Positions 36,495 through 44,829 of a DNA stretch of 64,000 nt are shown piece after piece. A program made the translations under genes and the position numbers. Numbering within the stretch: position 1 is the stretch's first letter; the number at the start of each line of letters is the position of its first letter. Below the pieces are notes generated by a model. That model ran no database searches. It was not told where the DNA came from and worked only from the letters and a program-made list of their open reading frames with translations. Source of the stretch: Solirubrobacterales bacterium (GTDB lineage: Bacteria > Actinomycetota > Thermoleophilia > Solirubrobacterales > Solirubrobacteraceae); assembly GCA_019240655.1 (NCBI GenBank), contig JAFAXX010000036.1:24979-88978 (forward strand), written 5' to 3'.

Positions 36495-38468
36495 CTACGC
36501 CGGTGCCGAGTGCTCGGAGCCGCGCTCGGACGCGTAGGCGACGAACGCATCGAGAGCCTCCGGCCGGGCCAGCGCGTCCCGCTTGGCCACGTCGTCCGGA
36601 GCAGCGCCCTGGAGGATCCGCTTGACCGGAAGCTCGAGCTTCTTGCCGGTGAGCGTGCTCGGGATGGCGGGCACGCCGACGATCGAGTCGGGCACGTGGC
36701 GCGGCGACAGCTGCCCGCGCAGCGCCCGGGCGATCCGCCGGCGCAGATCATCGTCGACCTCGTGCCCCTCGGCCGGAACCAGGAACAGGAACAGCTCGCC
36801 CATCCCGCCCTCCTTGTCCTCGAGATGGACCACGAGGGCGTCGATCACCTCCGGGAAGTCCTCCAGCACGGCGTAGAACTCCCCCGTGCCGAGACGGACG
36901 CCGCCGCGGTTGAGCGTCGCGTCCGAGCGACCGGTGATCACGCAGCTTCCGCGCTCGGTGAACATGATCCAGTCGCCCTGGCGCCAGACGCCGGGATAGC
37001 GGTCGAAGTAGGAGGAGTGGTAGCGGTGCCCCTCCGGGTCGTTCCAGAACGCGACCGGCATCGAAGGCATCGGCTGGGTGATCACCATCTCGCCGAGCTC
37101 GCCGATGACTTCGTTGCCGTCGGCGTCGAACGCGTGCGAGTCGACGGCGAGGCAGCGCCCGGCGATCTCGCCCTCGTAGACGGGCAGCGCCGGATTGCCC
37201 TGCACGAGCCCGGTGCACACGTCGGTGCCGCCCGACCCGTTGTTGAGCAGCACCTTGGGGTCGAACGACTCGTAGACGTAGCGGTAGCCCTCGGGCGGCA
37301 GCGGCGACCCGGCGGTGGTGAGAACGCGGATGCTCTCGAGGTTGAACTCGCGGCCGGGCTTCAGCCCGCCCTTGCGACAGGCGAGCAGGTACGGCGGGCT
37401 CACGCCCATCACGGTCGGCTGTAGCTCCTCGGCCATGCGCCACTGCTCTCGCAGGTCCGGCCAGTTGGGATCCCCGTCCAGCATCACGATCGAGGAGCGC
37501 AGGAGCAGCCCCGATACGAGCGCGTTCCACATCATCCACGCGGTGGTGGTGAACCACTGGATCCGGCCGCTGGGCTTCAGGTCCCAGCCGAACCCCTGGT
37601 TCTTGTGGTGCTCGAGCAGCTGCCCGCCGTGGCCGTGGACGATCGCCTTCGGGAGTCCGGTCGTGCCGGAGGAGAACAGCACGTAGATGGGATGCTCGAA
37701 CGGGACGGATTCGAACTCGAGCGGCCCGCTCACGGCGGTCACATCGGTCCAGCTCACCGTGTCCGGCACGTCGGCCTCGCCGTAGGGCACCGAGATCACG
37801 TTGTGGACGGTGTGCAGTCGCTCGCGAATCTCCGCCACCTCGGCGCGCTTGTCGAAGTAGCGGTCACGGTAACCGTAGCCGCCGACCGTGAGCAGCACGC
37901 TGGGCTCGATCTGGTGGAAGCGGTCGATCACGCTGCGGGCGCCGAACTCAGGCGCGCAGGCCGCCCAGATCGCCCCCAGGCTAGTGGTGGCGATGAACGC
38001 GACGAGCGTCTCCGGGATGTTCGGCAGGTACGCGACCACCCGGTCGCCGCGCTTGACCCCGAGGCGCTGGAGGCCGGCGCGGGCCCGCGCGGCCTGCTCG
38101 CGCAGCTCACCGAACGTGAGCGTGACCTCGGGCCGGGTCTGCGAGCGGCCGATCACCGCGATCCTGTCGAGGTCCTCGTCGCGGCCGATCAGGTGCTCGG
38201 CGTAGTTCAGCCGGGCGCCGGGGAACCACACCGCCCCCGGCATCGTCCGCGAGCCGAGCACCCGCTCATAGGGCGCGTGGGCGCGGATCCCGAAGAAATC
38301 CCAGACCGCCCCCCAGAACCCCTCGAGGTCGTCGACCGACCAGCCGAACAGCTCCTGGTAGGTGGCGAAGTCGTGGCCGCGCTCGTCCGCCAGCCACTGC
38401 ATGAAGCGGCCGATCTCGGTGCTGCGGCGCAGGTCGGCCGGCGGCTGCCAGAGAACGTCGCCGATCAT
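36495..38468 (-). CDS. Acetoacetate--CoA ligase
   Basis: GAVWFPGARLNYAEHLI, YVLFSSGTTGLPKAIVHGHGG, RIQWFTTTAWMMWNALVSGLL, TLNRGGVRLGTGEFYAVLE, STLTGKKLELPVKRIL: characteristic acetoacetyl-CoA synthetase motifs. Confidence 0.92.
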   Translation of the reverse strand: MIGDVLWQPPADLRRSTEIGRFMQWLADERGHDFATYQELFGWSVDDLEGFWGAVWDFFGIRAHAPYERVLGSRTMPGAVWFPGARLNYAEHLIGRDEDLDRIAVIGRSQTRPEVTLTFGELREQAARARAGLQRLGVKRGDRVVAYLPNIPETLVAFIATTSLGAIWAACAPEFGARSVIDRFHQIEPSVLLTVGGYGYRDRYFDKRAEVAEIRERLHTVHNVISVPYGEADVPDTVSWTDVTAVSGPLEFESVPFEHPIYVLFSSGTTGLPKAIVHGHGGQLLEHHKNQGFGWDLKPSGRIQWFTTTAWMMWNALVSGLLLRSSIVMLDGDPNWPDLREQWRMAEELQPTVMGVSPPYLLACRKGGLKPGREFNLESIRVLTTAGSPLPPEGYRYVYESFDPKVLLNNGSGGTDVCTGLVQGNPALPVYEGEIAGRCLAVDSHAFDADGNEVIGELGEMVITQPMPSMPVAFWNDPEGHRYHSSYFDRYPGVWRQGDWIMFTERGSCVITGRSDATLNRGGVRLGTGEFYAVLEDFPEVIDALVVHLEDKEGGMGELFLFLVPAEGHEVDDDLRRRIARALRGQLSPRHVPDSIVGVPAIPSTLTGKKLELPVKRILQGAAPDDVAKRDALARPEALDAFVAYASERGSEHSAPA

Positions 38469-38484
38469 CCGGCTCCCGCCCTTG

Positions 38485-40767
38485 TCACGACGCGGCCCGG
38501 GCGCCGTTCTGCAGCGCCTGCCACACGCGCTCCCCGTTCACCGGCATGTCGATGTGCCGGACTCCGAATGGCGCCAGCGCGTCGAGGACCGCGTTGTGCA
38601 CCGCCGGCGTGGCCCCGATCGTGCCCGACTCCCCGATCCCCTTGACGCCGAGCGGATTGACCGGAGTCGGCGTCTCCATCTCGACCACCTCGTAGTTCGG
38701 CAACTCGGTGGCCGCGGGCATGCAGTAGCTCACCAGGTTGGCGCTCAGCGGGTTGCCACTGTCGTCGTAGGCGATCTCCTCGTAGAGGGCCTGCGCGATG
38801 CCGGCGGCGAGTCCGCCGTGCACCTGTCCCTCGGCGACCATCGGGTTGATGATCCTGCCGGCGTCGTCGACGGCGATCAGGCGGACCAGCTCGACCGCGC
38901 CGGTTTCGGTGTCGACCTCGACGACCGCAACGTGCGCCCCGAACGGAAACGTCGGCTGGTCGGCCTGGAAGTCGGTCTCCACGCTGAGCTCACCGAGCCT
39001 GCCCTTTTCGTTGAGCCGGCCGGCCAGATCGGCCCAGGTGAGCGCCGACTGCGGTGCGCCGGCGACCTGAAACTGGCCGTCCTGCACCTCGAGCCGGAGG
39101 TCGTCCGGGCTGGCCTCGAGCTCCTCGGCGGCCAGGCGCTTGGCCAGCTCGACCAGCTCCTCGGAGGCTTGACTCGTGGCGACGCCGCCAATCTGGGTGG
39201 ACTTCGAGCCGTAGGTGCCGGTGCCGCGCGCCACCGCGTCGGTGTCGCCCTTGAGGACGGTGATCTTCTCGATCGGGATGCCGAGCCGCTCGGCCGCGAT
39301 CTGGGCAAACGTCGTCTCGTGTCCCTGACCCTGCGAGAACGACCCCGTCTTGACCACCGCGCCGCCGTCGGCGGTGATCTCCACGGCCCCGAACTCCTGC
39401 TCCCCGATGCCGTTGGTCACCTCGACATACGTGCTCAGCCCGATCCCCATGAGCTTCGTCGTGCTCTCGCCGCGGCGTCGGGCCTGCTCCTGGCGGAGCT
39501 CCTCGTAGCCGGCGTGCCGGAGCGCCCGCTGGAGCGCGCCGGCGTAGTCGCCGGAGTCGTAGTGGGCGCCCGACGCGGTGGTGGCCGGGAAGGCGCCCTT
39601 GTCGATGAAGTTCCGCCGCCGCACTTCGGCCGGGTCCATCGACACGTCGGCGGCGAACAGGTCGATCGCCCGCTCGATCATCTGCGAAGCCTCGGGACGG
39701 CCGGCGCCGCGGACCGGGCCGGTCGGCGTCGTGTTGGTGACCAGCGAGCGCAGCTCGACCTCGATCTTCGGGATCTGGTAGACGCCGCTCGACATCATCA
39801 GGGTCAGGTTGGGCAGGAACGCGCCGATCCCCGGGTAGGCGCCGGCGTTGGCGAGGATGTTCAGCCGCAGCGCCTCGATCCGGCCGTCTCGGCTGCCGCC
39901 GAGCTCGAATTCGAGCCGCATGTCACGGCCGTGATGCATGGCGACCATGTGCTCGCTGCGGGTCTCGGTCCAGCGGACCGGTCGCCCGGTCTTGCGTGCC
40001 GTCCAGCTGACCATCACGTCCTCGACGTCGATGCCCTTGCCGCCGAACCCGCCGCCGACGTCCGGGGCGATCACCCGGACCTGCGACTCGTCGATCTGGA
40101 GCAGCATGCCCAGCACCTGCTTGTCCTGGTGGGGGGTCTGGGTGCAGAGCCACGCGGTCAGGCGCCCATCGTCCTCCCAGCGCGCGGCGATCGCGCGCGG
40201 CTCGATCGGGCACGCGGCCAGCCGCTGGCTGACGATCGCCCCCGAGGTCACCACCTCACAGCTCGCGAGCAGCTGGGGGTCGGGGTTCTCCGGCGGACGG
40301 TGCAGGGCGACGTTCGTGCCCGTCTCCTCGAACAGCAGCACCTCGTCCCTGACCGCGTCGGTGACGTCGGTGATCGCCGGCAGCGGGTCGTAGTCGACGA
40401 TCACCAGCTCGGCGGCGTCGACCGACTGCTCCCGCGTCTCGGCCACCACGATGGCCACGATGTCGCCCGCGAACCGGACCTTCTGCTCGGCCATCAGCGG
40501 GCGGAACATGTGGGGATCGATCCCTACGAACGGCGGCGCCGGGTTCACACCGAGGCCGGCGTCGGCGGCGGTGAACACCTGCACGCCGGGCAGCGCGCTG
40601 GCCTCGGAGGCGTCGATCGACTCGATCCGGGCGTGGGCGAACGGCGAGCGCACGAAGGTGAGGTGGAGGGCGCCGTCCAGTCGGAGGTCATCCACGTACC
40701 GGCCCTGCCCGGTGAGAAACCGCGGATCCTCGCGCCGGCGCACCCGCTGTCCGACGAAGGTGGTCAT
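38485..40767 (-). CDS. Xanthine dehydrogenase family molybdopterin-binding (CoxL-like) subunit
   Basis: VGQRVRRREDPRFLTGQGRYVDDL, DVGGGFGGKG, TGPVRGAGRPEASQMIER, GVKGIGESGTIGATPAVHNAV. Confidence 0.9.
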   Translation of the reverse strand: MTTFVGQRVRRREDPRFLTGQGRYVDDLRLDGALHLTFVRSPFAHARIESIDASEASALPGVQVFTAADAGLGVNPAPPFVGIDPHMFRPLMAEQKVRFAGDIVAIVVAETREQSVDAAELVIVDYDPLPAITDVTDAVRDEVLLFEETGTNVALHRPPENPDPQLLASCEVVTSGAIVSQRLAACPIEPRAIAARWEDDGRLTAWLCTQTPHQDKQVLGMLLQIDESQVRVIAPDVGGGFGGKGIDVEDVMVSWTARKTGRPVRWTETRSEHMVAMHHGRDMRLEFELGGSRDGRIEALRLNILANAGAYPGIGAFLPNLTLMMSSGVYQIPKIEVELRSLVTNTTPTGPVRGAGRPEASQMIERAIDLFAADVSMDPAEVRRRNFIDKGAFPATTASGAHYDSGDYAGALQRALRHAGYEELRQEQARRRGESTTKLMGIGLSTYVEVTNGIGEQEFGAVEITADGGAVVKTGSFSQGQGHETTFAQIAAERLGIPIEKITVLKGDTDAVARGTGTYGSKSTQIGGVATSQASEELVELAKRLAAEELEASPDDLRLEVQDGQFQVAGAPQSALTWADLAGRLNEKGRLGELSVETDFQADQPTFPFGAHVAVVEVDTETGAVELVRLIAVDDAGRIINPMVAEGQVHGGLAAGIAQALYEEIAYDDSGNPLSANLVSYCMPAATELPNYEVVEMETPTPVNPLGVKGIGESGTIGATPAVHNAVLDALAPFGVRHIDMPVNGERVWQALQNGARAAS

Positions 40768-41008
40768 ACCGCGAGCTTTACACACCCGGAAGACCGTGGC
40801 AAGGAACTTGACGCTGCGTGCTCGATCTCCCGTGCACCGAGGGCTGTTCACCCGCGCGGGTCTCCGCGCGCGCGGAAGCGCTCGGGCCCGACGTCGTCAG
40901 CACGGGGAGGAGGGGCAGTCGTGCCCCGAGGCGGCGCAGGCGCCGGGCGCGAACGTGTCGCGTCCGGCGCTCGGGGCGCCGGCGCGACTCGGAACGCTCA
41001 GGCCCCGC

Positions 41009-41542
41009 TCAGACCGTCACGTCGACCCGGCGCGTGCGCGCCGGCGCCGCCGTCTCCGCCGAGGGCTCCGGGACGCCGATCGTGAGCAGCTCGTCGATCA
41101 GCGCGAGCGCCTCGGCGTGGGTCTCCTCGGTGTGCCGCGGGATCGCGTGCACGGCGTGCGTCCCCACCGCGTCCATCGGTGGCTGCCGGTGCAAGCCGAC
41201 GGTGCGCAGCCGGGGCGGGAGGAAGTAGCGCGTCCAGCGACGCTGGCGCATCTCGACCGCCCAATTGAGCAGGCGCTCCGCCCGGGCGCGCTGTGCCTCG
41301 CTCGAGGTTCGGGTACCGACCACCTTGGAGGCAAAGGCGTAGAGGTCCTGCCGCCGCGAGTCATCGACCGAGTCGTTATAGGCCCGCAAGAAGGATCCGA
41401 TCACCGGGCAAACCGACGCCGGGTGGTCGCTGAACTGCTCGCCCGCGAGCATCGACGCGAGCTCCATCACGCATGCGCCGTCCTCGGGCGACGTGTGCTT
41501 GCCCTTGCTCAGCTTGATGGTTTGGTAGGTAACGGGAGACAT
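41009..41542 (-). CDS. Conserved hypothetical protein
   Basis: Long coding frame; TIKLSKGKHTSPEDGACVMELASMLAGEQFSDHPASVCPVIGSFLRAYNDSVDD block looks like a conserved actinobacterial uncharacterised family. Confidence 0.65.
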   Translation of the reverse strand: MSPVTYQTIKLSKGKHTSPEDGACVMELASMLAGEQFSDHPASVCPVIGSFLRAYNDSVDDSRRQDLYAFASKVVGTRTSSEAQRARAERLLNWAVEMRQRRWTRYFLPPRLRTVGLHRQPPMDAVGTHAVHAIPRHTEETHAEALALIDELLTIGVPEPSAETAAPARTRRVDVTV

Positions 41543-41699
41543 CTGCGCCTTCCTCTGGTCGTGGATGCCGGCTGTGAGCTTCCTCTGTCGAATGTACGGT
41601 GGCTGGCTGTGCTGTGGGGTTTTTCCCGTGTCAGCTGGATTGAATCGCGGCGGCGGCGAACACGCAAACCGCAGGCGTGCGGCGGCCCGCTCGCGCCGG

Positions 41700-42716
41700 T
41701 CACCGCGCCCTGAGCTTTGCGAAGCCGGCGTTCAGCAGCTGCTCCCCCTGGTCGTAGATGTCGCCGGAGTGCAGCAGCACGACTCCGAGCCAGGCGGCCC
41801 CGCGGCGAGCGGTGGCGACCAGGCACTGACCGGCGGCGACCGTGTAGCCGGTCTTGACGCCGTCCGCGCCCGCGTAGCGCCCCAGCAGCAGCGGGTTGTT
41901 GTTGTAGAGGTAGAGCCTGCCGCCCTTGATCGGGAACGGGATGACCGCGCTCCGGGTCGCGACGATCCGCCGCAGCAGCGGCTGTAGGAGCATGGCATGG
42001 GCGAGGACAGCCATGTCCCGCGTACACGAGTAGTTCCCTTGGTCGACCACGCCGGAGACGCTGCTGAAGTGGGTGCAGGTGAGCCCCATCGCGCTCGCGC
42101 GGCGATTCATCATCCCGATGAACTTCGCCTGGTTTCCGGCCACGTGCTGCGCGAGCGCGATCGCGGCGTCGTTGCCGGAGGGCAGCAGCAGGCCGTAGAG
42201 GAGCGCGAGCAGCGGCACGCGCTTGCCGAGCGGCAGCAGCCCCACCCCCGAGCCGGTGAACTGGGTGGCGGCCGAGGTGATCAGCACGCGGTCGCTTGGC
42301 TTGGCGTGAGCGACGACGACGAGCGCGGTCATCATCTTGGTCAGACTGGCGATCGGGGTGATCGCGGTCGGATCGCGCCCCCACATCACCCGGCCGGTGC
42401 GGACGTCGAACAGGATGCCGCTGCGCAGGCCGAGCTTCAGCCGTTTGACCGTCACGCGGGCGAATGCCGGCGCGAGCGTGGCGCCGTACTGGGGTGGCGC
42501 GACGCGCCGGCCGGCCGGCGTGGGCGAGCGCGCGGCGAGTCGGTGCCGGGGCGAGCGCGGCCCGCTCGCATCCGCGGCCATGAATGCGAGCAGCGTGGCC
42601 ACCGCGAGGGCGACGGTCACGAGCGCGGCCAGCGCGCGCCGGCGCCGACGGGTGCGCCGGCGCTGTGCCGTCGACTGCCGAGCTCCGGCTTCGTGAAGCA
42701 CCGAGCGTCCGGTCAC
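41700..42716 (-). CDS. D-alanyl-D-alanine carboxypeptidase (peptidase S11 family)
   Basis: PIASLTKMMTALVVVAHA (SxxK), SGNDAAIALA (SxN), GVKTGYT (KTG); N-terminal TM. Confidence 0.92.
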   Translation of the reverse strand: MTGRSVLHEAGARQSTAQRRRTRRRRRALAALVTVALAVATLLAFMAADASGPRSPRHRLAARSPTPAGRRVAPPQYGATLAPAFARVTVKRLKLGLRSGILFDVRTGRVMWGRDPTAITPIASLTKMMTALVVVAHAKPSDRVLITSAATQFTGSGVGLLPLGKRVPLLALLYGLLLPSGNDAAIALAQHVAGNQAKFIGMMNRRASAMGLTCTHFSSVSGVVDQGNYSCTRDMAVLAHAMLLQPLLRRIVATRSAVIPFPIKGGRLYLYNNNPLLLGRYAGADGVKTGYTVAAGQCLVATARRGAAWLGVVLLHSGDIYDQGEQLLNAGFAKLRAR

Positions 42717-42886
42717 TTGCCCGGAGATTCGAACAGCGCCCCGACGATCGCGACCACGAACAGCACCACGATCAGGGCGCCGAACACGCCGGGCACCGTG
42801 ACGCCGTAGCGCGCCAGGTCGAGGCCGGTGAACGCGCCTAGGACGATGGTGAACCCGAGTGCGAGCAAGAGGATCGCGGTGCGCAA
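42713..42886 (-). CDS. Small two-TM hypothetical protein
   Basis: TTG start; AILLLALGFTIVLGAFTGLDLARYGVTVPGVFGALIVVLFVVAIVGALF; 4-bp overlap with downstream gene. Confidence 0.5.
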   Translation of the reverse strand: MRTAILLLALGFTIVLGAFTGLDLARYGVTVPGVFGALIVVLFVVAIVGALFESPGK

Positions 42887-42890
42887 GCGA

Positions 42891-43706
42891 TCAATAGACC
42901 GGATAGCGCGGCGGCACCGCTTTGCGCCGGGTGGCCAGCAGCCGCACGGTGAGCAGCCCGAAGACGAATCCGCCCACGTGCGCGAAGTACGCGACTCCCC
43001 CGCCACCGCCGGTCGGGTTGGTCAGATTCACCGCGCCGAACACCGCCTGCTGGGCGAACCAGATCCCGAGCACCACGAGCGCCGGCAGCTCGATCACGGT
43101 GAAGAACAGGATGATGAACACGAGCGTCAGCACCCGCGCCCGCGGATACAGCAGGATGTAGCCGCCGAGCACGGCGGCGATCGCGCCGGAGGCGCCGAGC
43201 GTCGGCACCGCCGACTGGGGCCCGATGGCGACCTGCAGGGCAAGCGCCGCGATCCCGCCGAGGACGTAGAAGACCAGGTACTTGACCGGCCCCATCGCGT
43301 CCTCGACGTTGTTGCCGAAGATCCACAGGAACAGCATGTTGCCGCCGATGTGGACGATCGACGCGTGCATGAACATGGCCGAGAAGACGGTCGCCCACAC
43401 TGGGAACGTACCCGCCGCCGACACGTGCGCGATCTTGCCGTCGGGCAGCCGCTGGCCGGTGCAGAACATCCCCACCGGCTGCAGTCCGGTCGGCGTCGGC
43501 TGGGCGAACTCGGCGCAGTGAGCGCCCGAGTGGGTGAGGCTGTAGGGGATCGCGCCGTACCTGATCACCTCGGGCGTGGCCGGCCCGCCGATCAGCGAGC
43601 CGCCGTGGCGGATCGCGAGCAGGTAGACGACCACGTTCGCGACGATCAGCGCGAGCGTCACGAACGGGAACCGGTCGGTCGGGATGTTGTCCTTGAGCGG
43701 GATCAC
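42891..43706 (-). CDS. Rhomboid family intramembrane serine protease
   Basis: MFMHASIVHIGGNMLFLWIFGNNVED, LGASGAIAAVLGGYILLYPRARV, AHVGGFVFGLL. Confidence 0.92.
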   Translation of the reverse strand: MIPLKDNIPTDRFPFVTLALIVANVVVYLLAIRHGGSLIGGPATPEVIRYGAIPYSLTHSGAHCAEFAQPTPTGLQPVGMFCTGQRLPDGKIAHVSAAGTFPVWATVFSAMFMHASIVHIGGNMLFLWIFGNNVEDAMGPVKYLVFYVLGGIAALALQVAIGPQSAVPTLGASGAIAAVLGGYILLYPRARVLTLVFIILFFTVIELPALVVLGIWFAQQAVFGAVNLTNPTGGGGGVAYFAHVGGFVFGLLTVRLLATRRKAVPPRYPVY

Positions 43707-43785
43707 TGCGCTGGGAGCTTAGGTCGGCGGCCACCCGGACCCTCGGCCGGTTAGCCGTCGCCGCGCGGGCCGGGCGGGTGGCCAC

Positions 43786-44772
43786 TCAGGCGGAGGCTGC
43801 GCGCGCCACCGGGCCGGCGCCGGGCTCGCTCTGGGGCACGTGCTGGTCCGCGTGGTAGGAGCTCCTCACCAGCGGCCCCGCGGCCACGTGGTCGAAGCCG
43901 AGCGCGTAGGCGGCCTGCTCGAGCCGCGCGAACTCCTCGGGATGCCAGTAGCGGACGATCGGCAGGTGCCGCTCGGTCGGCCGCAGATACTGGCCGACGG
44001 TGATCACCTGGACGTGGTGCTCGCGCAGCCGCCCGAGCGTGTCCACCATCTCCTCGAAGGACTCGCCGAGCCCGACCATCAGCCCCGACTTCGTCGTCAG
44101 CTGATCGCCGCCCATCTCCTTGGCATTTCGCAGCACGCGGGTCGAGCGCTCGAAGGTCGAGCCGCGGCGGGCGACGGGATACAGGCGCGGGACGACCTCG
44201 ACGTTGTGGTTGAACACGTCCGGTTTTTCGGCGATCACCTTGGCCAGCGGCATCTCCTCGCCGCGGAAATCCGGGGTCAGCACCTCGACCTGGCAGCGCG
44301 GCGCCTGCCGGCGGATCTGCCGGATCACTCCGACGAAGGCGCCGGCCCCGTAGTCCGGGAGGTCGTCGCGGTCGACGCTGGTGATCACCGCGTGGCGAAG
44401 GTTCATTCGCGCGACGGACCTGGCCACCCGCGCCGCCTCGAGCGGGTCGTTCCAGGTCGGCTTGCCGGTCTTGACGTTGCAGAACCCGCAGCGCCGGGTG
44501 CAGGTGTCGCCGAGGATCATGAACGTCGCCGTCCCGCGCTGCCAGCACTCGCCGATGTTCGGGCAGGCCGCTTCCTGGCAGACCGTGTGCAGGTTCTCGG
44601 CCTCGATCAGCCGGTGGAGCTCCCGGTACTTGGGGCCGCCGGGCGCCGGCACCTTGAACCACGGCGGCTTGCGGCCCCGGTAGGGCTGGACCTCGGGTCC
44701 GAGCACGCTCAGCACGTCGGCGATCCCACCCGGATTGGCCCGCGACCGCGTCACGTGTTGGCGCTCCGTCAC
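43786..44772 (-). CDS. lipA: Lipoyl synthase; start uncertain
   Basis: CQEAACPNIGECWQRGTATFMILGDTCTRRCGFCNVKTGKP (both FeS motifs), LRPTERHLPIVRYWHPEEF. Confidence 0.95.
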   Translation of the reverse strand: MTERQHVTRSRANPGGIADVLSVLGPEVQPYRGRKPPWFKVPAPGGPKYRELHRLIEAENLHTVCQEAACPNIGECWQRGTATFMILGDTCTRRCGFCNVKTGKPTWNDPLEAARVARSVARMNLRHAVITSVDRDDLPDYGAGAFVGVIRQIRRQAPRCQVEVLTPDFRGEEMPLAKVIAEKPDVFNHNVEVVPRLYPVARRGSTFERSTRVLRNAKEMGGDQLTTKSGLMVGLGESFEEMVDTLGRLREHHVQVITVGQYLRPTERHLPIVRYWHPEEFARLEQAAYALGFDHVAAGPLVRSSYHADQHVPQSEPGAGPVARAASA

Positions 44773-44829
44773 AAACTTAAAGCCTACTTGTTGCCCGGCG
44801 TTGCCGGCGCCCGCGGCACCATCCCATGG

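Noticed and set aside
38485-40767. Aerobic CO dehydrogenase (form I CoxL)
   Set aside because: Lacks the AYxCSFR active-site loop and adjacent coxM/coxS; treated as a generic xanthine-dehydrogenase-family large subunit.
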